Below are positions 9,121 to 20,051 of a stretch of 64,000 nt of DNA, one piece after another. The stretch is from the NCBI GenBank assembly GCA_021463505.1, contig JAJTYR010000005.1, positions 1-64,000 of the forward strand, read 5' to 3'. Under the pieces are notes generated by a model. The model worked only from the letters and a program-made list of their open reading frames with translations. It was not told the DNA's origin and made no database searches. Numbering within the stretch: position 1 is the stretch's first letter; each line of letters begins with the position of its first letter. Origin of the DNA: Burkholderiaceae bacterium (GTDB lineage: Bacteria > Pseudomonadota > Gammaproteobacteria > Burkholderiales > Burkholderiaceae_E). The position numbers and the translations under genes are program-made.

Positions 9121-10148
9121 TGACCGAACGACCCGCCACCGCGCCACGCAAGCCCGATCTCGTCTGCCCGGCCGGCTCGCTGCGCGCGCTGAAGCTGGCC
9201 ATCGACGCCGGCGCCGACGCGGTCTACATGGGGCTGAAAGACGCAACCAACGCGCGCAATTTCGCCGGCCTGAACTTCGACCTCGACCAGGCCCGCGAAG
9301 GCATCGCCTACGCCCATGCACGCAACGCCCAGGTGCTGATGGCGCTGAACACCTTCGCCGACGCACGCGAACCCGAACGCTGGTGGCGCGCCGTCGACGT
9401 GGCAGCCCGCCTGGGCGCCGACGCGCTGATCTGCGCCGACACCGCAGTGCTCGCCTACGCGCGCGACCACCATCCGCAACTGCGGCTGCACCTGTCGGTG
9501 CAGGCCTCGGCCACCACTTACGAGGCGATCGAGTTCTACCGCGAGCGTTACGGCATCCAGCGCGCGGTGCTGCCGCGCGTGCTGACGCTGCCGCAGGTCG
9601 GGCACGTCTGCCGCCACACCGGCGCCGAGATCGAGGTGTTCGGCTTCGGCAGCCTGTGCGTGATGGTCGAGGGACGCTGCGCGTTGTCGTCCTACGCAAC
9701 CGGCCAGTCGCCCAACACCGCGGGCGTGTGCTCACCGCCTTCGGCGGTGCGCTGGGAGGACGCCGCCGACGGCGTGCACGCACGACTGAACGAGGTGCTG
9801 ATCGACAGTTACGCGCCGGACGAACCGCGCGGCTACCCGACGCTGTGCAAGGGGCGCTTCCACGTCGAGGGCGTGCGCGACTACGCGCTCGAGGAACCCA
9901 CCAGCCTGAACACGCTGGCGGTGCTGCCGCAGTTGATGGAGTTCGGCATCGCCGCGATCAAGATCGAAGGTCGCCAGCGCAGCCCGGCCTACGTCGAGCA
10001 GGTCACGCGCGTGTGGCGCGCGGCGATCGACCACTGCGCGGCGCAGCCCTCGCGCTTCGCGGTGCAGCCACAATGGGTGGCCGCGCTCGGGCGCTGGTCC
10101 GAAGGCCAGCAGCACACGCTGGGCGCCTACAATCGCCCGTGGCGCTGA
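9121..10148 (+). CDS. ubiU: U32 peptidase-family protein UbiU (O2-independent ubiquinone biosynthesis)
   Basis: DLVCPAGSLRALKLAIDAGADAVYMGLKDATNARNFAGLNF; Cys-containing FGSLCVMVEGRCALSSYATG; followed by ubiV and ubiT. Confidence 0.88.
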
Positions 10149-10162
10149 CAGGAGATCTCGGC

Positions 10163-11107
10163 ATGAATCCGCGCATCCGGCTCACCGTCGGCCCGGTCCT
10201 CTACTACTGGCCGCGCAGGACGCTGATCGACTTCTACGCGCAGGTCGCCGATTCACCCGCCGACACGGTCGTGCTGGGCGAAGTGGTCTGCTCGCGCCGC
10301 CACGAAATGAAGCTCGACGACTGGCTCGCGCTCGCGCGCGACCTGGCCGGCTGCGGCAAGGAGGTCGTGCTGGCCAGCCAGGCGCTGCTCGAATCCGAAT
10401 CCGACCTGCGCGACCTGCGCCGGCTGGTTGGGCAGGACGAGTTCATGGTCGAAGCCGGTGACGCCTCGGCGTTGCGCGCGCTCGCCGGCCGCGCTTTCGT
10501 GCTCGGGCCGCACGTCAACGTCTACAGCCGCCCGGCGCTCGAAGAGCATGCCGCGCTCGGTGCGGTGCGCTGGGTGGCGCCGGTCGAGTTGAGCCTCGAG
10601 GCCATCGGCCTGATCAATCCTGCCGCCGTGCCGGTCACCGGCGGCCCGGTGCGCGACACGCCGATCGCCACCGAGCTGTTCGCCTTCGGCCGGCTGCCGC
10701 TGGCGTTTTCCGCGCGCTGCTTCACCGCACGCCACTTTCACCTGAACAAGGACGAGTGCGGCTTTCGCTGCATCGAGCACCCCGACGGCCTGCTGCTGTC
10801 CACGGGCGAGGGTGCGCCGTTCCTCACGCTGAACGGTATCCAGACGCAATCGGCCGCGCAACAGTGCCTGATCGGCGAAGCGCCGGCGATGCGCGCCGCC
10901 GGAGTGAGCCGGGTACGGTTGTCGCCGGTGGCGCAGCGCTTCGGCGACGTGCTGGCGAGCTTCGAGCGCGTGCTCAACAGCGGCGGCAGTGCCGACGACG
11001 AGCGCGCCGCACTGTCTGCGATGAGCCTGCCAGGCGGTCTGGTCGATGGCTTCGCGCATCGCCGCCCGGGGCTGGAACGCAGCTGGACCGAAGGAGCAAC
11101 ACCATGA
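10163..11107 (+). CDS. ubiV: U32 peptidase-family protein UbiV
   Basis: LTVGPVLYYWPRRTLIDFYAQVADSPADTVVLGEVVCSRRHEM; adjacent to ubiU. Confidence 0.88.
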   Translation: MNPRIRLTVGPVLYYWPRRTLIDFYAQVADSPADTVVLGEVVCSRRHEMKLDDWLALARDLAGCGKEVVLASQALLESESDLRDLRRLVGQDEFMVEAGDASALRALAGRAFVLGPHVNVYSRPALEEHAALGAVRWVAPVELSLEAIGLINPAAVPVTGGPVRDTPIATELFAFGRLPLAFSARCFTARHFHLNKDECGFRCIEHPDGLLLSTGEGAPFLTLNGIQTQSAAQQCLIGEAPAMRAAGVSRVRLSPVAQRFGDVLASFERVLNSGGSADDERAALSAMSLPGGLVDGFAHRRPGLERSWTEGATP

Positions 11108-11541
11108 CCCCCGCCCGACACACCGCGTTGCCGGTGCCCGCCGCATTGCGCGATTTCGTCGCGCGCCTGCCGATCCGCCCGCCGTCGATCGTGCTGGCGC
11201 TCGCACTCGACCGACTGCTGCGCCCGCAACTCGCCCCTGATGTGGCACGGCAACTCTCCGATCAGGTGGTCGAGATCGAAGTCCGCGATCTCGGTCTGCG
11301 CTGCAGGCTGATGCTCGGCCCGAGCGGCTTTCGCTCGGTACCCGACGGCGGGCCGGTGACGTTGCGCGTGGTCGCCGATGCGGTCAGCTACTTCCGGCTG
11401 CTGCGCGGCGAAGAAGACGCCGACCGGCTGTTCTTCGAGCGCGCACTGGTCATGGAAGGCGACACCGAGTACGGGCTGATCCTGAAGAACACGCTCGATG
11501 CGCTCGGCCCGCTGCTGCACTGGCCGGGCCGTCCGGCCTGA
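11104..11541 (+). CDS. ubiT: SCP2-domain ubiquinone biosynthesis accessory factor UbiT
   Basis: SCP2-like 145 aa ORF overlapping ubiV stop; EVRDLGLRCRLMLG...LFFERALVMEGDTEYGLILKNTLDAL. Confidence 0.82.
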   Translation: MTPARHTALPVPAALRDFVARLPIRPPSIVLALALDRLLRPQLAPDVARQLSDQVVEIEVRDLGLRCRLMLGPSGFRSVPDGGPVTLRVVADAVSYFRLLRGEEDADRLFFERALVMEGDTEYGLILKNTLDALGPLLHWPGRPA

Positions 11542-11706
11542 GAAGCTGTGAACCAATCACCCATGCCCGTCTTGCGCGCCCAGATGCGCCCGATCGAGGC
11601 GCAAAGCGCAGCCATATCGGGGATATGGCGAGCATTCGCAACGAAGAGCGGGCGCATCTGGGCGCGCAAGACGGGCATGGGTGATTGGTTCACAGCTTCT
11701 CAGGCC
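11535..11706. repeat. large perfect inverted repeat (58-bp arms, 56-bp centre with a nested hairpin) between convergent ubiT and yhbY
   Basis: arm 11535-11592 is the exact reverse complement of 11649-11706; nested GCCATATC-GGG-GATATGGC at 11611-11629. Confidence 0.97.
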
Positions 11707-12383
11707 TTCTTGGTGCGCGCGCGCGTGCCCGCCCGGGTCGCCTCCCCGGTGCGTCCGGCCAGGTGCGCCGGCCCCTGGGTCGCGGGGCTGGCGTCGCCAC
11801 GGTGTGCGGGCACCCGGGCGCGCGCGCCGATCGCCGTGCGTTTGCCGCGGGTGCCGAGCGGCTCGGGTTTTCCGGCGGCGCCCTTGACGACGCCCCGAGC
11901 GGCTTTCTTCGCCCCGCTGGTCCTGGCGGCCTTCGGCGTCGCCGGGCTGGTCTCGACTTTCATCGCCTTCATCGCTTTCCTCGCTTTCCTCGCTCGTGCG
12001 GGCTTGCGCGCGGCAGTGGTGCCGGTAGCCGCCAGTTTCTTCGGCAGGTGTGGGCCGTGCGCCTGCTTGCGCTCGCCCGTTTCCGCGATCGGCCTGGGAC
12101 GGTATACGACCAGCAGCTTGCCGATCGACTGCACCGGCGCACAGCCGAGTGCCGAACAGATCCCGGTGAGCAGTGCCTGGCGCTGTGCGCGGTCGTCGCC
12201 GAGCACGCGGATCTTGATCAACTCGTGCGCCCCGAGCGCCCGGTCGGCCTCGGCCAGTACCGCGCGGCTCAACCCGGCGTCGCCGATCATGACCACCGGC
12301 TCGAGATGGTGCGCGCGCGCGCGCAGGGCCTTGCGGTCAGCCGGCGTGAGTGCGATCGGCAGGGGGAACGGGGTGATGCTCAT
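11700..12383 (-). CDS. yhbY: YhbY/CRS1-YhbY RNA-binding protein with long basic Ala/Lys/Arg-rich C-terminal extension
   Basis: LTPADRKALRARAHHLEPVVMIGDAGLSRAVLAEADRALGAHELIKIRVLGDDR core; about 120 aa basic low-complexity tail. Confidence 0.85.
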   Translation of the reverse strand: MSITPFPLPIALTPADRKALRARAHHLEPVVMIGDAGLSRAVLAEADRALGAHELIKIRVLGDDRAQRQALLTGICSALGCAPVQSIGKLLVVYRPRPIAETGERKQAHGPHLPKKLAATGTTAARKPARARKARKAMKAMKVETSPATPKAARTSGAKKAARGVVKGAAGKPEPLGTRGKRTAIGARARVPAHRGDASPATQGPAHLAGRTGEATRAGTRARTKKA

Positions 12384-12479
12384 GGGGTCGGAGGTCGCAG
12401 CGGGCAGGCCGGCGGGCGGCGGAAGTAGCAAGTGTGGGCTGTGGAGCCACCCGTGCGCAAGCAGCCCGGGTACCGCGCC

Positions 12480-13175
12480 ATGAGCAAGCGCAGGAAGCCG
12501 GGCCGGGCGTGGCTGGCGCGTCACATCGACGACCCCTACGTGAAGCGGGCCCGGGCGCACGGCTATCGGTCGCGGGCAGCGTTCAAGCTGATCGAGATCG
12601 ACGCCCGGGATCGTCTGATCCGCCCCGGCATGGCGGTCGTCGACCTCGGGTCCGCGCCCGGCGCCTGGAGCCAGGTACTGCGCGAACGGCTGGCGCGCCC
12701 GGGCGGCGCCGGCATCGACGGTCGCATCGTCGCCCTGGATCTGCTGCCGATGGAGCCGATCGCCGACGTGACCTTCCTGCAGGGGGACCTCCGGGACGAG
12801 GCAACGCTGCGCCAGCTCGCGGCGACTGTCGGAGGCCCGACACTGGACCTTGTGGTTTCCGACATGGCCCCCAATCTGAGCGGGGTCGCGGCGGCCGACG
12901 CGGCGCGGATGATCGATCTGGTCGAACTCGCCGTGGCGTTCGCCCTCGCGCACCTGAAGCCCGATGGCGCGCTGTTGGTGAAATGCTTCCACGGCAGCGG
13001 GTACAGTCAGCTTGTAGAGTTGTTCGGGCACAGTTTCGTTCGGCTGGCGGTGCGCAAGCCGAAGGCGTCACGGGCGGGCTCCGCCGAAACCTACCTGCTG
13101 GGGCGCTCGCCGAAGGCCACGGCGGTGCCGGCAGGGGCTGCGATGCAAGGTGGCGCTGGCCTGGATGCATCATGA
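12480..13175 (+). CDS. rlmE: 23S rRNA (uridine-2'-O-)-methyltransferase RlmE/FtsJ
   Basis: [67 protein letters not shown]. Confidence 0.95.
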   Translation: MSKRRKPGRAWLARHIDDPYVKRARAHGYRSRAAFKLIEIDARDRLIRPGMAVVDLGSAPGAWSQVLRERLARPGGAGIDGRIVALDLLPMEPIADVTFLQGDLRDEATLRQLAATVGGPTLDLVVSDMAPNLSGVAAADAARMIDLVELAVAFALAHLKPDGALLVKCFHGSGYSQLVELFGHSFVRLAVRKPKASRAGSAETYLLGRSPKATAVPAGAAMQGGAGLDAS

Positions 13176-13287
13176 AAATCAATGAGTTGGCGATGTCCCC
13201 GAAACGGGGTCGGCGGTCCGATCGACGTAGAATGCGACCAGTGGAAGCGGGCAGTCATGCGGGCAGGGCGCCCGAAGGAGCAGGCGA

Positions 13288-15189
13288 GTGAACAACGTGT
13301 TCTCGAAGGCGGCGGTCTGGCTGGTGATCGCGCTGGTGCTGTTCACGGTGTTCAAGCAGTTCGACACCCGCCAGGCGCGCGGCGCCGACATGCCGTATTC
13401 GCAGTTCATGGCCGAAGCGCGCGAAGGCCGCATCGACGCGGTGGTGGTCGACGGACGCACGCTGCGGGTGCGGGCGAAGGACGGCCGCAACCTGGTGGTC
13501 TACACCCCGAGCGACATCTGGATGGTCGGCGACCTGATGAAGTTCGGCGTCCAGGTCAATGCCAAGCCCGAGGAAGAGCAGTCGATGCTGCTCAACATCT
13601 TCGTGTCCTGGTTCCCGATGCTGCTGCTGATCGGCGTCTGGGTGTTCTTCATGCGGCAGATGCAGGGCGGCGGGCGCGGCGGCGCATTCTCGTTCGGCAA
13701 GTCGCGGGCGCGCATGCTCGACGAGACCAACAACACGATCACTTTCGCCGACGTCGCCGGCTGCGACGAGGCGAAGGAAGAAGTGCAGGAACTGGTCGAC
13801 TTCCTGCGCGACCCCTCCAAGTTCCAGAAGCTGGGCGGGCGCATTCCGCGCGGCGTGCTGATGGTCGGCTCGCCGGGCACCGGCAAGACGCTCCTTGCCA
13901 AGGCGATCGCCGGCGAGGCGAAGGTGCCGTTCTTCTCGATCTCGGGCTCCGACTTCGTCGAGATGTTCGTCGGCGTGGGCGCGGCGCGCGTGCGCGACAT
14001 GTTCGAGCAGGCGAAGAAGCACGCGCCGTGCATCATCTTCATCGACGAAATCGACGCGGTCGGGCGCCAGCGCGGCGCCGGGCTGGGCGGCGGCAACGAC
14101 GAGCGCGAACAGACGCTGAACCAGCTGCTGGTGGAAATGGACGGCTTCGAAGGCACGGCCGGCGTGATCGTCATCGCCGCCACGAACCGGCCCGACGTGC
14201 TCGATCCGGCGCTGCTGCGCCCGGGGCGCTTCGACCGGCAGGTGGTGGTGCCGCTGCCCGACATCCGCGGCCGCGAGCAGATCCTGAACGTGCACATGCG
14301 CAAGGTGCCGATGGGGCCCGACGTGCGCGCCGACATCATCGCGCGCGGCACGCCCGGTTTCTCCGGCGCCGACCTGGCCAACCTGGTGAACGAGGCGGCG
14401 CTGTTCGCTGCGCGCCGCAGCGCGCGGCTGGTCGAGATGATCGACTTCGAGCGCGCCAAGGACAAGATCGTCATGGGCGCCGAGCGGCGCTCGATCGTCA
14501 TGCCCGAAGAGGAGCGGCGCAACACCGCATACCACGAGTCGGGGCACGCGGTGGTCGCCCGCGTCGTCCCCAAGACCGATCCGGTGCACAAGGTCACGAT
14601 CATCCCGCGCGGGCGCGCACTGGGCGTCACGATGCAGCTGCCCGAGGGCGACCGCTACAGCATGGATCGTGAACGCATGCTCAGCACGATCGCGGTGCTG
14701 TTCGGCGGGCGCATCGCCGAAGAGATCTTCATGAACCAGATGACCACGGGCGCCTCGAACGACTTCGAGCGCGCCACGCAGATCGCGCGCGACATGGTCA
14801 CCCGCTACGGCATGAGCGACGTGCTGGGTCCGATGGTCTACGCGGAGAACGAGGGCGAGATCTTCCTCGGCCGCTCGATCACCAAGACCACCAACATGTC
14901 CGAAGAGACGATGCGCAAGGTCGACAGCGAGATCCGCCGCATCATCGACGAGCAGTACGCGGCCGCGCGCCGCATCCTCGAGGAGAATCGCGACAAGGTC
15001 GAGGCGATGGCCCGGGCGCTGCTCGAATGGGAGACGATCGACGCCGACCAGATCGACGACATCATGGGGGGGCGGCCACCGCGGCCGCCGAAGGAGCGCT
15101 CCCCGGGAGGCAGCGGCTCGGGCGCGGGCAGTGCGAGCGCCGCGGCCGCCACCGCTCCGGCGGCGCCGGCCGAACCTGCGGCGCCTTGA
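13288..15189 (+). CDS. ftsH: ATP-dependent zinc metalloprotease FtsH
   Basis: Walker [22 protein letters not shown] region, HESGH zinc motif; Gly/Ser/Ala tail. Confidence 0.97.
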   Translation: MNNVFSKAAVWLVIALVLFTVFKQFDTRQARGADMPYSQFMAEAREGRIDAVVVDGRTLRVRAKDGRNLVVYTPSDIWMVGDLMKFGVQVNAKPEEEQSMLLNIFVSWFPMLLLIGVWVFFMRQMQGGGRGGAFSFGKSRARMLDETNNTITFADVAGCDEAKEEVQELVDFLRDPSKFQKLGGRIPRGVLMVGSPGTGKTLLAKAIAGEAKVPFFSISGSDFVEMFVGVGAARVRDMFEQAKKHAPCIIFIDEIDAVGRQRGAGLGGGNDEREQTLNQLLVEMDGFEGTAGVIVIAATNRPDVLDPALLRPGRFDRQVVVPLPDIRGREQILNVHMRKVPMGPDVRADIIARGTPGFSGADLANLVNEAALFAARRSARLVEMIDFERAKDKIVMGAERRSIVMPEEERRNTAYHESGHAVVARVVPKTDPVHKVTIIPRGRALGVTMQLPEGDRYSMDRERMLSTIAVLFGGRIAEEIFMNQMTTGASNDFERATQIARDMVTRYGMSDVLGPMVYAENEGEIFLGRSITKTTNMSEETMRKVDSEIRRIIDEQYAAARRILEENRDKVEAMARALLEWETIDADQIDDIMGGRPPRPPKERSPGGSGSGAGSASAAAATAPAAPAEPAAP

Positions 15190-15274
15190 TTCCGCAGCGG
15201 CCCGTCCGCCGTCCGCGTGGGGCCTGGCACGCGCTGCCGCGCAGGGTCGCCGCCGGGTGTGCGGTTGCCGTGCG

Positions 15275-16123
15275 ATGAACCTGCTGCGGCCGCTGCGCCG
15301 GCTCCGCTGCGGCCGGTTTTCGCTGGCGCTCGATCGGCCGCTCGTCATGGGCGTGGTCAACGTCACCCCGGACTCCTTTTCCGATGACGGCCGACACGGT
15401 ACGGTCGAGGCCGCCATCGCGCATGCGCATCGGCTCATCGCCGACGGTGCCGACCTCATCGATATCGGCGGCGAGTCGACGCGCCCGGGCGCCACGCCGG
15501 TGGCGCCCGACGAGGAGATCGCACGCGTGGCGCCGGTGCTCGATGCGCTGCGCGACTGCGGCGTGCCGCTGTCGGTCGACACGCGGCATCCGGCGACGAT
15601 GCGTGCGGCCATCGCGCATGGCGCGGACATGATCAACGACGTCGCCGCGCTGCGCGCCCCGGGTGCGGTCGACGCACTGCGCGACGCGGACTGCGCGGTG
15701 TGCCTGATGCACATGCAGGGCGTGCCGGCGACGATGCAACAGGCGCCGGTCTACGACGAGGTGGTCTCCGAGGTCGAACACTTCCTCGGGGAGCGCATCG
15801 CGGCATTGCAGGCGGCGGGTGTGGCGCGCGAACGCATCGTCGTCGACCCGGGCATCGGCTTCGGCAAGACGCTGCGGCACAATCTGCTGCTGCTCGGCGC
15901 GCTCGATGAACTCGTGGCCGCCGGCCAGCCGGTGCTGGTCGGCGTGTCACGCAAGTCGATGCTCGGCGAACTCACCGGCCGGCCGGCCGGACAGCGGCTC
16001 GCCGGCAGCCTGGCCGCGATGCTGGCGGCGGTGGCGCGGGGCGCCGCGATCGTGCGGGTGCACGACGTGGCCGAGAGCCGCGACGCGCTGCGCGTCTGGC
16101 TGGCGATCGACGGGGCGACGTAG
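15275..16123 (+). CDS. folP: dihydropteroate synthase
   Basis: VMGVVNVTPDSFSDDG, DIGGESTRPGA, GIGFGKTLRHNL. Confidence 0.95.
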   Translation: MNLLRPLRRLRCGRFSLALDRPLVMGVVNVTPDSFSDDGRHGTVEAAIAHAHRLIADGADLIDIGGESTRPGATPVAPDEEIARVAPVLDALRDCGVPLSVDTRHPATMRAAIAHGADMINDVAALRAPGAVDALRDADCAVCLMHMQGVPATMQQAPVYDEVVSEVEHFLGERIAALQAAGVARERIVVDPGIGFGKTLRHNLLLLGALDELVAAGQPVLVGVSRKSMLGELTGRPAGQRLAGSLAAMLAAVARGAAIVRVHDVAESRDALRVWLAIDGAT

Positions 16124-16229
16124 CGCTGCAGCGGCGGTGTTGCGGCAGCGGCGAACCGGCAGCAGCGAGCGGGCGGCAATGGCACAGCGGCCGGCAACGG
16201 CGTAACGGGCGGCAACAGGGAGCAATGCG

Positions 16230-17606
16230 ATGGGGCGCAGGTATTTCGGCACCGACGGGGTGCGCGGCCGGGTGGGCGAGGTGCCGATCACGCCGGAGTT
16301 CGTGCTGCGCCTCGGCTATGCAGCCGGCAAGGTGCTGGCCGGCGCGCCGGCGGCGCAGGGGGCGGGCGGCATCGGCAGCGCCGCCGCCAGCGGCAGGCCG
16401 GCGGTGATCGTCGGCAAGGACACGCGGGTTTCGGGCTATCTGCTCGAGGCGGCGCTGCAGGCCGGGTTCTCGGCGGCCGGCGTCGACGTGCTGCTGTCGG
16501 GGCCGATCCCGACGCCGGCGGTGGCCTATCTCACGCGGGCGCTGCGCCTGTCGGCCGGCGTCGTGATCAGCGCGTCGCACAATCCGTACGAAGACAACGG
16601 CATCAAGTTCTTCTCGGCCGATGGCAACAAGTTGCCCGATGCGGTCGAGGCGCAGATCGAGGCCCGGATGGACGAACCGGTGGGCTGCGTGGCATCACGC
16701 AGCCTGGGCCGGGCGCGGCGCATCGACGACGCAGCGGGGCGCTATATCGAATTCTGCAAGAGCTGCTTTCCCGGCACCCTCGATCTGCGGGGGCTGCGAC
16801 TGGTGGTCGATTGCGCGCACGGCGCCGGTTACCACACGACGCCGCACGTGTTCCACGAACTGGGCGCCGACGTGGTGCCGATCGGGGTGTCGCCCGACGG
16901 CCTGAACATCAACCAGGGGTGTGGCGCCACCGACACCGCGGCGCTGCAGCGTGCGGTGCTCGAGCACCAGGCCGATCTCGGCATCGCGGTCGACGGCGAC
17001 GCCGACCGGCTGATGATGGTCGACGCCGACGGACGCCTGTACAACGGCGACGAACTGCTCTACGTCATCGTGCGCGATCGCCGCGAGCGCGAACCGGTGC
17101 CCGGCGCGGCGGGCACGCTGATGTCGAATCTCGGCCTCGAGCAGGCGTTCGGGCGCCTGGGCGTGCAGTTCGAGCGTGCCAGGGTCGGTGACCGCTACGT
17201 GCTCGAGCTGCTGCAGCAGAAGGGCTGGCGCTACGGTGGCGAGAGCTCGGGGCACCTGCTGTGCCTGGATTGCCACACCACCGGCGACGGCACGATCAGC
17301 GCGCTGCAGGTGCTCTCGGCGATGCGCGCGAGCGGCGCGACGCTGGCCGAATTGTGCGCCGACCTGACGCTGTACCCGCAAAAACTGGTCAACGTGCGCA
17401 TCGCCGAGGGCTTCGACTGGCAGACGAGCGCGCCGCTCGCACAGGCCCGCGAGGAGGTCGAGCGCGAACTGGGCAACGCGGGCCGCATTCTGATCCGTCC
17501 GTCGGGCACCGAGCCCTTGCTGCGGCTGATGGTCGAGGCGCGTGAAGAGACGCTCGCGGCCCGGATGGCCACGCGGCTGGCCGACGCAGTGCGGACAACG
17601 GCCTGA
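16230..17606 (+). CDS. glmM: phosphoglucosamine mutase
   Basis: [58 protein letters not shown]. Confidence 0.97.
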   Translation: MGRRYFGTDGVRGRVGEVPITPEFVLRLGYAAGKVLAGAPAAQGAGGIGSAAASGRPAVIVGKDTRVSGYLLEAALQAGFSAAGVDVLLSGPIPTPAVAYLTRALRLSAGVVISASHNPYEDNGIKFFSADGNKLPDAVEAQIEARMDEPVGCVASRSLGRARRIDDAAGRYIEFCKSCFPGTLDLRGLRLVVDCAHGAGYHTTPHVFHELGADVVPIGVSPDGLNINQGCGATDTAALQRAVLEHQADLGIAVDGDADRLMMVDADGRLYNGDELLYVIVRDRREREPVPGAAGTLMSNLGLEQAFGRLGVQFERARVGDRYVLELLQQKGWRYGGESSGHLLCLDCHTTGDGTISALQVLSAMRASGATLAELCADLTLYPQKLVNVRIAEGFDWQTSAPLAQAREEVERELGNAGRILIRPSGTEPLLRLMVEAREETLAARMATRLADAVRTTA

Positions 17607-17609
17607 AAA

Positions 17610-17685
17610 TGGGGTGGGCGATGGGATTCGAACCCACGACAACCGGAATCACAATCCGGGACTCTACCCCTGAGCTACGCCCACC
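17610..17685 (-). tRNA. tRNA-His (GTG)
   Basis: cloverleaf on minus strand, anticodon loop TTGTGAT, GTTCGAATC T-loop, encoded CCA, G-1 position. Confidence 0.93.
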
Positions 17686-17692
17686 ATCGGGA

Positions 17693-17769
17693 TGGCCTGC
17701 CCGACAGGATTCGAACCTGTGACCCTCAGCTTAGAAGGCTGATGCTCTGTCCAACTGAGCTACGGGCAG
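17693..17769 (-). tRNA. tRNA-Arg (TCT)
   Basis: cloverleaf on minus strand, anticodon loop CTTCTAA, encoded CCA. Confidence 0.94.
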
Positions 17770-17835
17770 AATTCCGTCGGGGCCGAAGGCGCGCTCGATG
17801 CCGGATCGGATGCGGGTGACATCGGAAGCGCGCGA

Positions 17836-17889
<54 letters not shown>

Positions 17890-17912
<23 letters not shown>

Positions 17913-19863
17913 GAGGAACGGGATTGTAGCGTACTTCGTCCTCGGGCAGGCGAGGGGCGGCGTCCGCAGGGGCGGTGTCCCGGGCCGGGACGGCGGCATG
18001 CAGCGTGAAGCTGAAGCGGCTTCCGTGCCCCTGTTCGGACTCGGCCCAGATGGCGCCCCCGTGTCCTTCCACGATGCGCTTGACGATCGCCAGGCCGACG
18101 CCGGTTCCGGGAAATCGCTGCTCGGGATGCAGGCGCTGGAACAGGCCGAACAACCGGTCGGCGTGGTTCATGTCGAAACCGGGACCGTTGTCGGCCACGC
18201 AGAACACCGGCTCGCCTCCGGCATCGTGTGTCGCGTCCAGGCGGATCCAGGCCTGCGTCGTCTCGGCCGTGTACTTCCAGGCATTGCCCAGCAGGTTCTC
18301 GAGGACGACGCGCAACAGCGCCGGATCGCCGTGTGCGTGCAGCGCGTCGCCGAACTGCACGTCGACCTCGCGCTGCGGATCCTGCCGTCGCAGCCCGTCG
18401 ACGACCTCGCGCGCGATGCGGCCGAGATCGACCGGCGCGCGCACCAGCGGCACGCGGCTGACGCGCGACAGCGCCAGCACGGCGTCGATCATGCGGTCCA
18501 TGCGGGCGCAGCCGGTGAGGATGCGGTCGAGATAATCGCGACCCACGTCGTCGAGTTGGCCCTCGTGGTGCTCGTGGATCAGCTTCGCAAAGCCGTCGAC
18601 GGCACGCAGCGGTGCGCGCAGGTCGTGCGAGACGCCGCTGGCGAATACCTCGGATTCGCGCTCGAGGCGCTCGATGCGCTGCGCCTGGGCCCTGAGGCGC
18701 AGGCGCAACTGCGAGACGTCGCCCGAATGCCTGCGCAGTGCCGCGAGTTCGGCCGCGCGCGCATCGAGGACGAGCACGGCCAGCGCCGGGTGCTGCGGCA
18801 CGGGCTCCAGACGTGCGAGGACCTCGACGCGCTCGCCGTAGCGGTTGCGGATCGCCAGCGTGCGTCGCAGCGGGGTGCGCCCGGACAGCGCTTCGTGCAG
18901 CGCTTCGAGCGCCGCCTCCTCGCCGCCGCCGAGCAGCGTGCCGAGAGCCCGGTCGAGGAGTTCGCGCGCCTTGCAGGCGAACAGACGGTGCGCGGCGTCG
19001 TTCGAGCGGCGCACGGTGACGATGTCCTGGTCGAGTGCGATCACCAGCATCGGTTCCGCGCTGGTCTCGGCGGCGGTACGTGCGGTGATGCTGTCGTCGG
19101 CGCTGATGGTGTCGCTGGCCGCGACGCGCGAGACGCCGCAGTAGCCGACGAAGTGCCCGTCGGCGCGGAATCTCGGGACGCCCGACTCGAGCACCTGCAC
19201 CGGCCGGCCCTGGGCATTCGCGCGCATCAGCGGCAGGCCGTGCCAGGCGCGCCGCTCCGCGATCGCCCGTGATGACGCGACCCAGCGCATCGGGTCCAGC
19301 GGTTCGGCGCCTTCGAACTGTGCCTGCCCGGCGCGCAGCGTCCAGCGCCGCGGCGGCCACGACGCACCATATTCGACCCGCACGATCCGACCTTCGACAC
19401 TGGTCTCCCAATACGCGGCATCGCCCAGGTTGCGCATCGTCTCGAGTTGGCGATCGCGATCCTCGAGCACGGAATCCGTTGCCGCAACCAGCGTGGCCAG
19501 GCGGTTCAGCGCGCTGGCCACCGGCTCGAGAACGGGGCGGCCGTGGTCGCTCGCACGCCACGTGTACTCGCCGAGCGCGATGCGCGTCGCGTCGGCGGCA
19601 AGACGGTCGAGGCGTGCCTGCGAAGCGACCCAGCCGCGCCAGGCGGCGAATGCGAGCCAGGCGGCGATCAGTGACGCGCCGGCCAGCAGCAGCGTGATCC
19701 GGTAGGGCGTCGACGCATCGAATCCGCCGTTGGCGGGTGTCGCGCCGGCCGGCGGTCGGCCCGCAATCGCCAGGCCCAGGACCAGGATCGAGAACGTGGC
19801 CAGGATGGCCAGCGCGACGGGGGAATGCGACCGGTGTGTGCCGGTGGCGCGTGGTTTGGTCAA
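17890..19863 (-). CDS. PAS-domain sensor histidine kinase (membrane-anchored)
   Basis: N-terminal TMs, SGVSHDLRAPLRAVDGFAKL H-box, N box ENLLGNAWKYT, DNGPGFD, GTGVGLAIVKRIVEGHGG. Confidence 0.92.
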
Positions 19864-20051
19864 GGTCGGCAGATGACGAACGGTCGGTGTGCAGGGCTAA
19901 ATCTACCCGAACGCGGGACGAAAACAAGAGACGATGCCAAGAGACGATGCGCGCATGCCTGCCGGCTGCGCCGGCGATCGATCGGAACCTTCCGGAAATC
20001 GGCACGCAAACGACACGCGACCAGGAGATCGGGGCACCCGCCCCAGCCACG

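Noticed and set aside
11548-12483. 311-aa plus ORF beginning inside the palindrome and running antisense to yhbY
   Set aside because: Start lies in the inverted repeat, and the rest is antisense to yhbY; the mirrored peptide on both strands is explained by symmetry.
13255-15714. 819-aa minus-strand ORF antisense to ftsH and folP
   Set aside because: Opposes two unambiguous housekeeping genes; no recognisable motif.
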